DNA from: Dehalococcoidia bacterium
GTDB taxonomy: Bacteria; Chloroflexota; Dehalococcoidia; Dehalococcoidales; UBA3254
Direction of reading: 5' to 3'
Assembly: GCA_030691835.1 (NCBI GenBank)
Contig: JAUYDO010000083.1
Location: forward strand, 1 to 10,942
DNA: 10,942 nt
Both the position numbers and the translations under genes were made by a program. The notes below the pieces were generated by a model. The model did no database searches. It saw only the letters and a list, made by a program, of their open reading frames with translations, and was not told where the DNA came from. Shown in pieces: positions 1-6,710 of the stretch; the stretch's first letter is position 1; each line of letters opens with the position of its first letter.

Positions 1-14
1 TAATCTCTGTGACA

Positions 15-1367
15 CTACACTAGCAGGGGAATCAGACTGCGGACATCATCAACCTTCTCAATGTTGTTGACCATATCCACCAGCTTCTCCACGTTCTCTT
101 CGGGCAGAGGCTTGCTTGCGTAGCTCATGCAGTCGCGAAAGCGCGCCATATGGTCTTCCTGAGTCAAGGGGTTTCCGGGGAAGCCGGGAGCGATATCCAT
201 GCTCTTATCGTACACTTTCCTGTCTTTTGTCGTAACCCGCATCCTGATAGCGCACATCTGCAAACTATTTAGCTCGGGGTCGCCGGTGACCTGAACTTTG
301 TCAACCAGATACATGATTTCAGGCTCCCTGACGGACGGCTCGTCGAAGTGCCTCAGTATACAGCTCTTTCTGAGCAGGGCACTGGCGATACAGTACGGGA
401 TGCTATACTGGGCATTTACCTTGGGGTTATTCCCGAGCTCAAAATGTCCAACCATATTGTAAACGAAAGGCTGTACCCTGACTTCAATCCTCTCTATGTC
501 CTCCGGAGCAAGTCCCTTCTCTGCAACCAGCTCCAAGGTAACGGCGGTACTGCTCTGCGTCAGCCCGCAACTCGGATATTTCTTGAAGAGGATTTTGCTC
601 AGCTCAAACCGCTTGCCCAGGTCACCAGCCACTCTCTCCGTATCGCGGCTATCCTTAGCAAAGAGGTGGAAATAGCCGAATGTGCCCTCGATAAAGTTTT
701 TGGGACCGGTGAGACCGCGCCTGGCTAGCTGGGCGCACATCAGGGCGTTCTGGGCGGTGAAGCCCTGAATGAGGAGTACCCCCTGCGCCCCCTCGACGTT
801 GCACTGGAAACTGCCTGCCGACCTATTGAAAGCCAGCGCCATGGCATTATGCATCTGGTCTGCGTTCAAACCAAGGAGTCTTCCCGCAACAGCGGTGGAA
901 GCGAACACGGCGCAGATGCCGGTCGGGTCAAAGCCGTCGTAGGTGGAAACAGCGTTAATACGGCAGGCAACCTCCGTGCCTATGGTAATGGCTGTCAGGA
1001 AGTCCCTGCCACTACAGCCTCCGGCAAGCTCGGCGGACGCCAGACCTGTGGGTATGGCGGTCGAACCAACGTGCATTCCCGGCTGTATGGCGTCACAGAA
1101 ATCAAGGGCGCGCGCCATGACGCCATTCACGAAAGCGGCGTTGTACGCCGGCGCCCTGACGCCGTGTACCAGCACCGTGGCTTCCTTCCCGCCGCCCCAC
1201 TCTTTGACCTGGTCAAGTGCCTTCTCCGCCGCGGGGTCAGTCGCCCCGGCGACGATAGTGCCCAGCACGGTCAGTATCACCGTCCGCATGATTTTCAGCG
1301 GTTCCGGCGGCAGGTCTTCGTATTTAGTATTCAGGATAAATTCGGTTAGTTTTCTTTCCGTATCCAT
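15..1367 (-). CDS. MmgE/PrpD family protein (copy 1, divergent active site)
   Basis: This 450-residue protein has the length and fold signature of the MmgE/PrpD family, which includes 2-methylcitrate dehydratase and cis-aconitate decarboxylase. Visible family landmarks are the N-terminal helical region, the ALDFCD segment (D89, D92) followed by H99, the GRLLGL helix near 162-167 and the KKYPSCG segment at 262-268. Several positions usually occupied by catalytic residues are changed. The family's HPTG-type motif reads DPTG at 147-150. The K-x-x-H stretch before the G-x-x-A helix reads VLLIQG at 197-202. The residue after the YPSC segment, often His, is Q271. The start is supported by AGAGGA eight bases upstream. 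It follows the DUF1667 gene after a 337-bp gap holding a repeat, so it may have its own promoter. Family membership is solid. The substrate is unknown, and a non-dehydratase activity is possible. Confidence 0.9.
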   Translation of the reverse strand: MDTERKLTEFILNTKYEDLPPEPLKIMRTVILTVLGTIVAGATDPAAEKALDQVKEWGGGKEATVLVHGVRAPAYNAAFVNGVMARALDFCDAIQPGMHVGSTAIPTGLASAELAGGCSGRDFLTAITIGTEVACRINAVSTYDGFDPTGICAVFASTAVAGRLLGLNADQMHNAMALAFNRSAGSFQCNVEGAQGVLLIQGFTAQNALMCAQLARRGLTGPKNFIEGTFGYFHLFAKDSRDTERVAGDLGKRFELSKILFKKYPSCGLTQSSTAVTLELVAEKGLAPEDIERIEVRVQPFVYNMVGHFELGNNPKVNAQYSIPYCIASALLRKSCILRHFDEPSVREPEIMYLVDKVQVTGDPELNSLQMCAIRMRVTTKDRKVYDKSMDIAPGFPGNPLTQEDHMARFRDCMSYASKPLPEENVEKLVDMVNNIEKVDDVRSLIPLLV

Positions 1368-1375
1368 AGTTCCGT

Positions 1376-1381
1376 TCCTCT
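1376..1381 (-). promoter_or_regulatory. Ribosome binding site of MmgE/PrpD copy 1
   Basis: The minus strand reads AGAGGA eight bases before the ATG at 1367. This supports the chosen start. Confidence 0.6.
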
Positions 1382-1494
1382 ATTATTATGTTATTCTTTT
1401 GAAATGCATCCGACAGTTTCCCCGACTTCCGTGAAGCTGGTAAAAACGGATGTTAAAGGATTGCAAGTTCATTGAGACTGTCGAAGTATGTTTT

Positions 1495-1645
1495 TGTCAT
1501 TCCCGCTCTTTTATTTGTCATTGCCCCGAAACTTGTCCCGTTCCCGTATCAAGTACGGGACAAGACTTGATACGGGAGCCAGGAATCCAGAAGAGGTTCA
1601 TTGAAGACTTACTCCGTCTGGATTCCAGCCTTCGCTGGAATGACA
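1495..1645. repeat. MITE-like palindromic repeat, about 151 bp
   Basis: The ends form an inverted repeat: TGTCATTCCCG (1495-1505) pairs with CTGGAATGACA (1635-1645), 10 of 11 positions matching. Inside are further inverted pairs: CTTGTCCCG 1532-1540 with CGGGACAAG 1556-1564; CCCGTATCAAG 1543-1553 with CTTGATACGGG 1566-1576; GAATCCAG 1583-1590 with CTGGATTC 1617-1624; and ATTCCAGC 1622-1629 with GCTGGAAT 1634-1641. TGTCATTCC...GGAATGACA ends are typical of dispersed non-coding repeats in Chloroflexota and some Deltaproteobacteria (from memory). No transposase is encoded. It could be a mobile miniature element or a structured intergenic RNA. Confidence 0.75.
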
Positions 1646-1704
1646 GCTCATGCTACGGTGAATTCCTCATATCCACTAATCCCCTGCAGGTTTCCCCCTT
1701 AAGT

Positions 1705-2073
1705 CTAAGTCGCCAAATCGTCGGTGCAAATTATGTCCGCGCCGGTGCCCATTATGTTGGAGACTATAACATCTCCCATCTTGAGCGGCGGCTTCACCTT
1801 CATGGTAGCCAGCATCTGTACGCAATCTCTGAGTTCGCCCTTCGGCACCGTGCCCCGGCTCCTCACCGGCAGGACAGGTCGGGCGCTGCTTTCCGTCCTT
1901 ACCGTCGTGGTGAGTACCCGCCTCGGCGACTGGCACTCCTGCGGAGCATACTCCTTGCCTTCCTTGCACTGGAACCCGGTAACCTTCTCCACCGCACCAG
2001 AATCACTCAACAGCACCTCGATACGGCAAGCCACCGGGCACTGTATGCATATAACTTCATTTTTATTCGCCAT
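1705..2073 (-). CDS. DUF1667 family Cys-rich protein
   Basis: This is a 122-residue protein with an N-terminal CxxCxxxC (C9, C12, C16) and further cysteines at 36 and 47, followed by the family's RRVLTTTVRTE segment (about 51-61) and a C-terminal domain. DUF1667 proteins are regularly encoded directly after a GlpA-like and a second FAD oxidoreductase, as here, so a role as a third subunit is likely. The cysteines suggest a metal or Fe-S site in electron transfer, which is inference. The ATG lies three bases after the stop of the upstream oxidoreductase and is preceded by AGAGGTGA, a strong ribosome binding site. The reading frame is complete and has no membrane segment. Confidence 0.88.
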   Translation of the reverse strand: MANKNEVICIQCPVACRIEVLLSDSGAVEKVTGFQCKEGKEYAPQECQSPRRVLTTTVRTESSARPVLPVRSRGTVPKGELRDCVQMLATMKVKPPLKMGDVIVSNIMGTGADIICTDDLAT

Positions 2074-2076
2074 GCT

Positions 2077-3330
2077 TCACCTCTTTTGCTCACAGCTCAC
2101 TGTAAGCTCGTTCGCGCTCCTGTCCAGCCTAGCCAGTTCGTCTCCGGTGAGCTTCACTTTGAGCATCTCGCTGGGTCTGACGGCACGCAGGGCTTTACTG
2201 TATATGTTGCCCACGCTGAGCCTGACCTTGTCCGCCGGCTCTTTGACCCTCATGAACAGGGTAACATCACTCTCCCCGGAGATGCTGTGCGGAATAATGT
2301 ATCTTATGTTGGGTCCGGCTCTCAGCGTTATCTTCGACTCGCTGGCTCTCATTTTGCCCGTGGCGTACTCGGCGGCGTGAAGTCCCGCCCCCTCCGCCTC
2401 TTCGCTCACGTTGTCCACCAGGTCATGGACATGTACCACATTGCCACCGGCGAATATCCCCGGCACGCTGGTCTCCATGTTCTCATTCACCACCGGTCCG
2501 CCGATGAAGGGGTCAAGCGCCACTCCAGCCTTAAGCGAAAGCTCGTTCTCAGGGACAATCCCGACAGATAACAGCAGGGTATCACACCCGATGTCCCATT
2601 CCGTCCCCGGTATGGGCTGCCAGTTTTTGTCAACCTTCGCCACCGTCACCGACTCCACGCGCTCCTGTCCGTGGACGCTGATAACCGTGTGACTGCACAT
2701 CAGCGGTATATCGAAATCATAAATGCACTGTACCTCGTTCCTGATAAGACCGCCCACGTACGGCAGAACCTCCACCACCGCCTTGACCTCAGCGCCCTCG
2801 AGTGTCAGGCGCCGTGCCATTATCATGCCCACGTCTCCGGAGCCGAGGATGACGAACTTCTTGCCCGGCATGTAGCCCTCAACGTTCACGTACCTCTGCG
2901 CCGTACCGGCGGTGAAGATGCCCGCCGGCCTGGTGCCGGGAATGAACAGCGATTGCCGGCTTCTCTCCCGACAGCCCATAGCCAGCACTATCGCCTTCGG
3001 CTGGAAGCTCATCAAGCCGTCCCGGCTGTTCGCCACCACCATCTCTCTATCAGCCTCGATATCAAGCACCATGCTGGAAAGCAGGAGATTGACACCGAGG
3101 TCGCGAGCCTTTTCAATGAACCGGTGGGCGTACTCCGGTCCCGTCAGGTCTTCGTTGAAGCGCTGTAGACCGAAGCCGTTATGGATGCACTGGAACAGGA
3201 GACCGCCCGGTGCCTCGGCGCGCTCTATTATGGTCACATTACCGGCACCGGCTTCTCTGGCTTTAATCGCCGCCGCAAGTCCCGCCGGACCAGCGCCGAT
3301 AACCGCGACATCTATGCTTTTGCCTTTCAT
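2077..3330 (-). CDS. NAD(P)/FAD-dependent oxidoreductase, second subunit of GlpA-like trio
   Basis: This is a two-dinucleotide-fold flavoprotein of 417 residues. The FAD motif GAGPAG is at 12-17 with acidic E36 ending the second strand. A PGGLLFQCIHNGFG segment (41-54, C48) is characteristic of this oxidoreductase group, which includes the HcnB/opine oxidase-like proteins and the partners of GlpA-like enzymes. AMGCRER is at 117-123, the second nucleotide motif GSGDVG at 163-168, and a late FAGGNV FAD-contact motif is present. It probably passes electrons between the GlpA-like subunit and NAD(P) or another carrier. I chose the start at 3330 rather than the upstream in-frame ATG at 3387. The 3330 ATG forms an ATGA overlap with the preceding stop (3327-3330), has AAGGCGG seven bases before it, and begins directly at the FAD fold. 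The 19 residues in front look like read-back into the upstream gene. Physiological direction and substrate are unknown. Confidence 0.9.
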   Translation of the reverse strand: MKGKSIDVAVIGAGPAGLAAAIKAREAGAGNVTIIERAEAPGGLLFQCIHNGFGLQRFNEDLTGPEYAHRFIEKARDLGVNLLLSSMVLDIEADREMVVANSRDGLMSFQPKAIVLAMGCRERSRQSLFIPGTRPAGIFTAGTAQRYVNVEGYMPGKKFVILGSGDVGMIMARRLTLEGAEVKAVVEVLPYVGGLIRNEVQCIYDFDIPLMCSHTVISVHGQERVESVTVAKVDKNWQPIPGTEWDIGCDTLLLSVGIVPENELSLKAGVALDPFIGGPVVNENMETSVPGIFAGGNVVHVHDLVDNVSEEAEGAGLHAAEYATGKMRASESKITLRAGPNIRYIIPHSISGESDVTLFMRVKEPADKVRLSVGNIYSKALRAVRPSEMLKVKLTGDELARLDRSANELTVSCEQKR

Positions 3331-4844
3331 GCCAGCACCGCCTTCCTGGTCGTCAGCAGTTCCTTGGACTCGCACAGAAGCTCCCATGAGTTGCCGCCGT
3401 TCTTGGTAACCTCGGTTGGCTTGATGTTCAGCTCTCTGGCAATGATTTCAACCACGCGGGGACCGCAGAAGCCTGCCTGACATCGACCCATACCCGCCCT
3501 GGTGCGGAACTTGACGCCATCAACGGTGTTGGCTCCGCGCCGGATGGCTTCCACGATTTCGCCCTCGGTCACCGTCTCACAGCGGCAGACCACGTGCCCG
3601 TATCTCGGGTCCTGCTTAATCAGCTTGCTGCGCTCCTCGCTGGAGAGGTCGGCAAACCGGGGTATCCGTTTGCGGTACGGATTGAAATCGTCCTTTTTGG
3701 TCATTTGTAGCCCGTGGTCGGACAGCATACCCACCACGTTTCGGGCAATGACCGGCATGGGTATGAAACCGGGCATCCTGAGCACCATATTGATGAACCT
3801 GGGGTTCTTCGGTGCGAACTCGATGATATACTCGTCAGGGTTACGGGCGCTGTACACGCGTGACACCGCGAAGTAGGCGATGACATCCTTCTTTGACAGC
3901 GGCGGGAGCACGTCCTGAGCCATGCCGAACAGCTCTTCCATTAGCGCCTTGTCGGTGCCCAGGTCGTGCGGCGAATCGGTCGGGGTGTAAATTGATGAGA
4001 TTAGCAGGTTGCCGGACTGCACCGGGTTTACCGACTTCAGCCGTCCCGGTCCGGCGAGGATGGCGACACTGCCGTTGACCAGATTCCTGGTCTTTTTATC
4101 CGTAATAATGGTGTGAGCCTTGAAGTGCTGGAGGCTGAAATCGCAGGCGTCAGCCAGCCTGGCGACGTGCACCGCATCGGCACCGGTGGCATTGATGACG
4201 AACTCGGTCTTTATCGGTCCCCTGGTGGTCTCAACAATCTGGAAGCCGCCGTTCTTCGAGAAACCGATTACCTCCGTGTCCAGCATGAATTTGATACCGT
4301 TCTGGCGGGCGTTCTCCGCTACGGCGATAACCTGTTCCCAGGGGTAGACATTGTACCAGCCATGTGAGTCGTCATATAGCCCGGCGATGACCTTATCGGT
4401 GACGTTCGGCTCAAGCTCCAGGATTTCCTCCTTGTTGAGACGGCGGTAAGGCATATTGCGAGCTACCGTCTCTTTCTCCAGCATATCGAGCAGTCTCAGT
4501 TCCGCCGGGTTAGTGGCTAGCTGCATCACCGGAGTCCAGAGGTGGGGTATATCAAGCTCGGTCAGGAGCGGCTTCCATAGCTCGTAGCCCCGCCTGTTCA
4601 TCTCCTCTTTCTTATGCTCGGCTTCCTTGGTTGCGCCGCCTATCTGCTCCACGATGGACTTGAGCACTATAGACACATTCCAGCTCATGCCCCAGTAGAG
4701 GTAGCCGTTGCTCGCCTTTGATACGCCGAAGCCGACATCCGGTCTTTTCTCCACCAGCGTCACGTCAACCTTGTACCTGGACAGCTCCCGAGCCATCATG
4801 CACCCCGCCGCCCCACCGCCGATTATCAGTACCTGCGTTTCCAT
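3327..4844 (-). CDS. GlpA-like FAD-dependent oxidoreductase with C-terminal BFD-type [2Fe-2S] domain
   Basis: The 505-residue protein starts with a DAO-type FAD fold (GGGAAG at 9-14, E32) and ends in a bacterioferritin-associated-ferredoxin-like domain. That domain has C420-x-C422, then C455-x4-C460, the pattern expected for a [2Fe-2S] cluster. This matches GlpA-type glycerol-3-phosphate dehydrogenases and related 2-hydroxyacid oxidising flavoproteins. After the FAD site, GlpA/LhgO-type proteins usually carry a KANSG...HAG-type segment. Here it reads SKASNGYLYWG (42-52), with aromatic residues where the His is expected, so glycerol-3-phosphate should not be assumed. The start is supported by AGGGGG four bases upstream (4849-4854). 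It overlaps the next gene by four bases and is the first gene of a coupled trio. It is probably cytoplasmic or membrane-peripheral, with no signal peptide. Confidence 0.9.
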   Translation of the reverse strand: METQVLIIGGGAAGCMMARELSRYKVDVTLVEKRPDVGFGVSKASNGYLYWGMSWNVSIVLKSIVEQIGGATKEAEHKKEEMNRRGYELWKPLLTELDIPHLWTPVMQLATNPAELRLLDMLEKETVARNMPYRRLNKEEILELEPNVTDKVIAGLYDDSHGWYNVYPWEQVIAVAENARQNGIKFMLDTEVIGFSKNGGFQIVETTRGPIKTEFVINATGADAVHVARLADACDFSLQHFKAHTIITDKKTRNLVNGSVAILAGPGRLKSVNPVQSGNLLISSIYTPTDSPHDLGTDKALMEELFGMAQDVLPPLSKKDVIAYFAVSRVYSARNPDEYIIEFAPKNPRFINMVLRMPGFIPMPVIARNVVGMLSDHGLQMTKKDDFNPYRKRIPRFADLSSEERSKLIKQDPRYGHVVCRCETVTEGEIVEAIRRGANTVDGVKFRTRAGMGRCQAGFCGPRVVEIIARELNIKPTEVTKNGGNSWELLCESKELLTTRKAVLA

Positions 4845-4848
4845 AATG

Positions 4849-4854
4849 CCCCCT
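4849..4854 (-). promoter_or_regulatory. Ribosome binding site of the GlpA-like gene
   Basis: The minus strand reads AGGGGG four bases before the ATG at 4844. This fits independent translation initiation of the flavoprotein trio. Confidence 0.55.
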
Positions 4855-4920
4855 ATCTAAATCCAATTCTAGTTTAATGCTCGATGTATGACACTTATGG
4901 CAAACCGTTGTACAAATTTC

Positions 4921-4970
4921 TGAGATTGCCATCCGCCTCAGGCGGACCTCTGGCGCTCTCGCAATGACAG
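4921..4970. repeat. Short palindromic intergenic repeat
   Basis: This lies in the 127-bp gap between the first MmgE/PrpD stop and the GlpA-like start. It contains a perfect stem TCCGCC (4932-4937), loop TCA, GGCGGA (4941-4946), flanked by GAGATTGCC on the left and CGCAATGACA on the right. The right end resembles the GGAATGACA end of the 1495-1645 element but belongs to a different sequence type. There is no T-run after the stem on either strand, so it is not a clear terminator. Confidence 0.55.
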
Positions 4971-4971
4971 A

Positions 4972-6396
4972 CTAAACCGTAACCAGCTCCATCAGGTCGG
5001 AGACTTGGGGTACCTTCTCCAACTCGAAGATTGCCTTTATTGCTTTCTCTATCTTGTGCGTGGGTATTGTTCTCTCCGCATTGTCCCGGAACTTCTGAAT
5101 CAGCTCCTCATCGGTCATCCGGCTTGACTCGTGGTCTGCCCCCTTCTGGTAGTCCAGGCTCTTGAAGAAGGTCTTGCCTTTAGCCTTGACCTCTATCTGC
5201 ATGTAGCTGGTGCCCCAGAAGTCCTTTACCTGCAGAGCCGCCCACTTCTGCTTGAACTCTTCATCTATGCTGGGGTCTATCTTCTTCATGAAAGCCTTTA
5301 TCCGGGGGTCGTTCCTGACCGCCATGTCATAGTAGTCCTGCTTCCTCACGCCATAGGCAGCACAAGCCAGCAGATAGGGCACGTTGAAGGCTACGTCATC
5401 CTGCGTCCTCATGCGGTTCTCCTGCCACAGCTTGAACTCTTCGAGGGGATGGGTCATGACGTGAATGTGCTCGATGTCGTCCGGCGTGAGATTGTTCTCT
5501 TTCATGATGGCGATGAGCAGCGGGTTAGCGCCGCCGCAGCACCAGCCTGCGGGATAATCTTTATACGCCATGCGCAGATACCAGTTCTGTCCTATTCCCG
5601 CCAGAATCCGCTCCGGGCGCCACCGCTCAGAGCCGGAGAACTTGCCAAAACCAAACTCCGTGTCAAATAGGTCGGTGTCTCCTTCGTAGCCCATGCTGGC
5701 GAGAAGCGCCGCCTGGACCGACCCCTGTGCCGACCATCCCGCCGGGTCGGACTTGGTCATCCTGGCGGGAGCGGTCATCTCCCACTTGCGGAAGGTGTTA
5801 GGCTGTGCCCAGTACCCGGCGATGCCGATGGCGTTAGCCAGCGTCTCCGGGTCAAGCCCCATCACCTTGCCCGCGCCGGCGGCACCGGGAAGGATGCTGT
5901 AAGCCGCGCCGCAGACTGCCGGATGCCTGATTTCGTACCTGCCGTCCGCCTTGCGGATGCTCTCATAGATGGGCGTGAGGGCGGCTGATATTCTCGCTGA
6001 GACCTCGTAGGTGACAGCTATCGCCAGGAGCAGGTCTTGTCCGGAAATATTCAGGCTCTCAGCCATGACCAGTACGGGCGGCAAAATATGCGGTGACGAG
6101 TGAATGCCGCAGCCAACGGGCGCATAGTCTTCGGCGTCAATCAGCTCACCATCGGCGAAGGCGGCGTTAGCCACCGAGACCCTGTCGCAGGTGCCCAGTA
6201 TCGTCGCCTCGGTCGCTCCACCCAGCCTCTTCGCCAGCTTGACAGCAATCTTGCCGCGGTCGCACTCGTTCGCCGAAATGGCGTCGCCGGCGCAGTCCAG
6301 CAGTATACGCTTCACCTCGTGGATGACGCGCTCCGGCAGGTCGGCGTATTTGGTCTCCGTCACAAATTTCGCCAGTCCCTGCATTATCTGTTCCAT
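4972..6396 (-). CDS. MmgE/PrpD family protein (copy 2)
   Basis: This 474-residue member of the MmgE/PrpD family opens with TKYADLP and has an acidic segment D87, E89, D90 followed by H99. It keeps the HP motif (H158-P159), a lysine in the TKSDPAGW stretch (K214) and a YKDYPAGWCCGG segment (277-288). It therefore retains more of the polar positions associated with decarboxylase/dehydratase chemistry than the other MmgE/PrpD protein of this window, although the expected His near 217 and after the YP motif is not evident. The two proteins share only scattered identity, so they are old paralogs rather than a recent duplication. The start is supported by GGAGG four bases upstream. It lies 59 bp after the lipoyl carrier gene and 127 bp before the flavoprotein trio. 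A hydratase, dehydratase or decarboxylase acting on a small carboxylate is the best guess. Confidence 0.9.
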   Translation of the reverse strand: MEQIMQGLAKFVTETKYADLPERVIHEVKRILLDCAGDAISANECDRGKIAVKLAKRLGGATEATILGTCDRVSVANAAFADGELIDAEDYAPVGCGIHSSPHILPPVLVMAESLNISGQDLLLAIAVTYEVSARISAALTPIYESIRKADGRYEIRHPAVCGAAYSILPGAAGAGKVMGLDPETLANAIGIAGYWAQPNTFRKWEMTAPARMTKSDPAGWSAQGSVQAALLASMGYEGDTDLFDTEFGFGKFSGSERWRPERILAGIGQNWYLRMAYKDYPAGWCCGGANPLLIAIMKENNLTPDDIEHIHVMTHPLEEFKLWQENRMRTQDDVAFNVPYLLACAAYGVRKQDYYDMAVRNDPRIKAFMKKIDPSIDEEFKQKWAALQVKDFWGTSYMQIEVKAKGKTFFKSLDYQKGADHESSRMTDEELIQKFRDNAERTIPTHKIEKAIKAIFELEKVPQVSDLMELVTV

Positions 6397-6400
6397 AAAT

Positions 6401-6405
6401 CCTCC
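6401..6405 (-). promoter_or_regulatory. Ribosome binding site of MmgE/PrpD copy 2
   Basis: The minus strand reads GGAGG four bases before the ATG at 6396. It is the strongest such site in the window. Confidence 0.65.
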
Positions 6406-6410
6406 ATTTT

Positions 6411-6457
6411 CAGCAGTCAGCCTTCAGCTTTTATCTGATAACTTATAACTGACAACT
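6411..6457. repeat. CAGT/CAGC-rich degenerate repeat
   Basis: This is low-complexity sequence built from variations of CAGTCAG, TTCAGCTTTTATC and AACTGACAAC. Its CAGCAGTCAG (6411-6420) recurs as the reverse complement at 9873-9882. Its AACTGACAAC (6447-6456) recurs in the same orientation at 9843-9852. It fills the gap between the lipoyl-carrier gene and the MmgE/PrpD gene and runs into the stop codon of the carrier gene (6456-6458). Confidence 0.6.
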
Positions 6458-6710
6458 ATACACCTAGCTCCCCAAGGGTATCAGCGATAGCGCAAATCGG
6501 CTCATCCACTGTGACGTAGTCGCCTTCTTTTTTGAGTAGCTTTATGTATCCTGTCTTTTCCGCCGGGATTTCCATAGACGCCTTGGAAGTTTCCAGCATA
6601 CACAGGGCACTCCCCTGGCTAACGAAGTCGCCATCCTTCACATACCAGTTTACCAGCTTGATAGGGTCTTTAGTCTCAATTATCTTTGGAACCCTCAACT
6701 CCGCCTTCAT
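6456..6710 (-). CDS. Stand-alone lipoyl-domain (biotin/lipoyl attachment) carrier protein
   Basis: This 84-residue protein is a single lipoyl domain of the 2-oxoacid dehydrogenase E2 type. VPKI near the N-terminus begins the hammerhead fold, WYVKDGDFVSQG (22-33) precedes the turn, and LETSKASMEI carries the modifiable lysine K43. A second half, GYIKLLKKEGDYVTVDEPI, completes the sandwich. It lacks an E1/E3-binding domain and an acyltransferase core, and it is too short and different to be GcvH. I prefer the start at 6710 because its ATG overlaps the lipA stop as ATGA (6707-6710), with GGAG nine bases upstream. An in-frame ATG at 6725 would add five residues. Co-location with lipA, lipB and lpdA implies lipoylation rather than biotinylation. 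Its partner enzyme is not in the window. Confidence 0.87.
   Translation of the reverse strand: MKAELRVPKIIETKDPIKLVNWYVKDGDFVSQGSALCMLETSKASMEIPAEKTGYIKLLKKEGDYVTVDEPICAIADTLGELGV

Larger units (their letters stand above)
1368..1704. other. 337-bp gap without a gene, holding a repeat element
   Basis: The gap between the DUF1667 stop and the next MmgE/PrpD start encodes no convincing protein. It contains a MITE-like repeat (1495-1645). Next to the MmgE gene an inverted pair, CATCCG at 1407-1412 and CGGATG at 1447-1452, could form a weak stem with a 34-base loop. An AT-rich stretch at about 1381-1406 precedes the MmgE/PrpD start and could hold a promoter, but I see no good -35/-10 pair. A long plus-strand open frame crosses this gap and continues antisense through DUF1667 and the FAD oxidoreductase. 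It is a shadow frame. Confidence 0.6.

Noticed and set aside
1495..1645. Repeat as a CRISPR array or attachment site
   Set aside because: There are no regularly spaced identical repeats with unique spacers, and no integrase or tRNA gene is present. The structure is inverted, not tandem.
1450..2571. 373-codon plus-strand open frame
   Set aside because: It runs antisense to DUF1667 and the FAD oxidoreductase, starts in the MITE-like repeat, and its translation has no recognisable motif. The minus-strand genes have clear family motifs and ribosome binding sites.
3331..3387. Upstream ATG (3387) for the second FAD oxidoreductase, adding 19 residues
   Set aside because: The added residues lie within the 3' end of the GlpA-like gene and resemble no N-terminal extension. 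The ATGA overlap at 3327-3330 with a ribosome binding site gives a better start.
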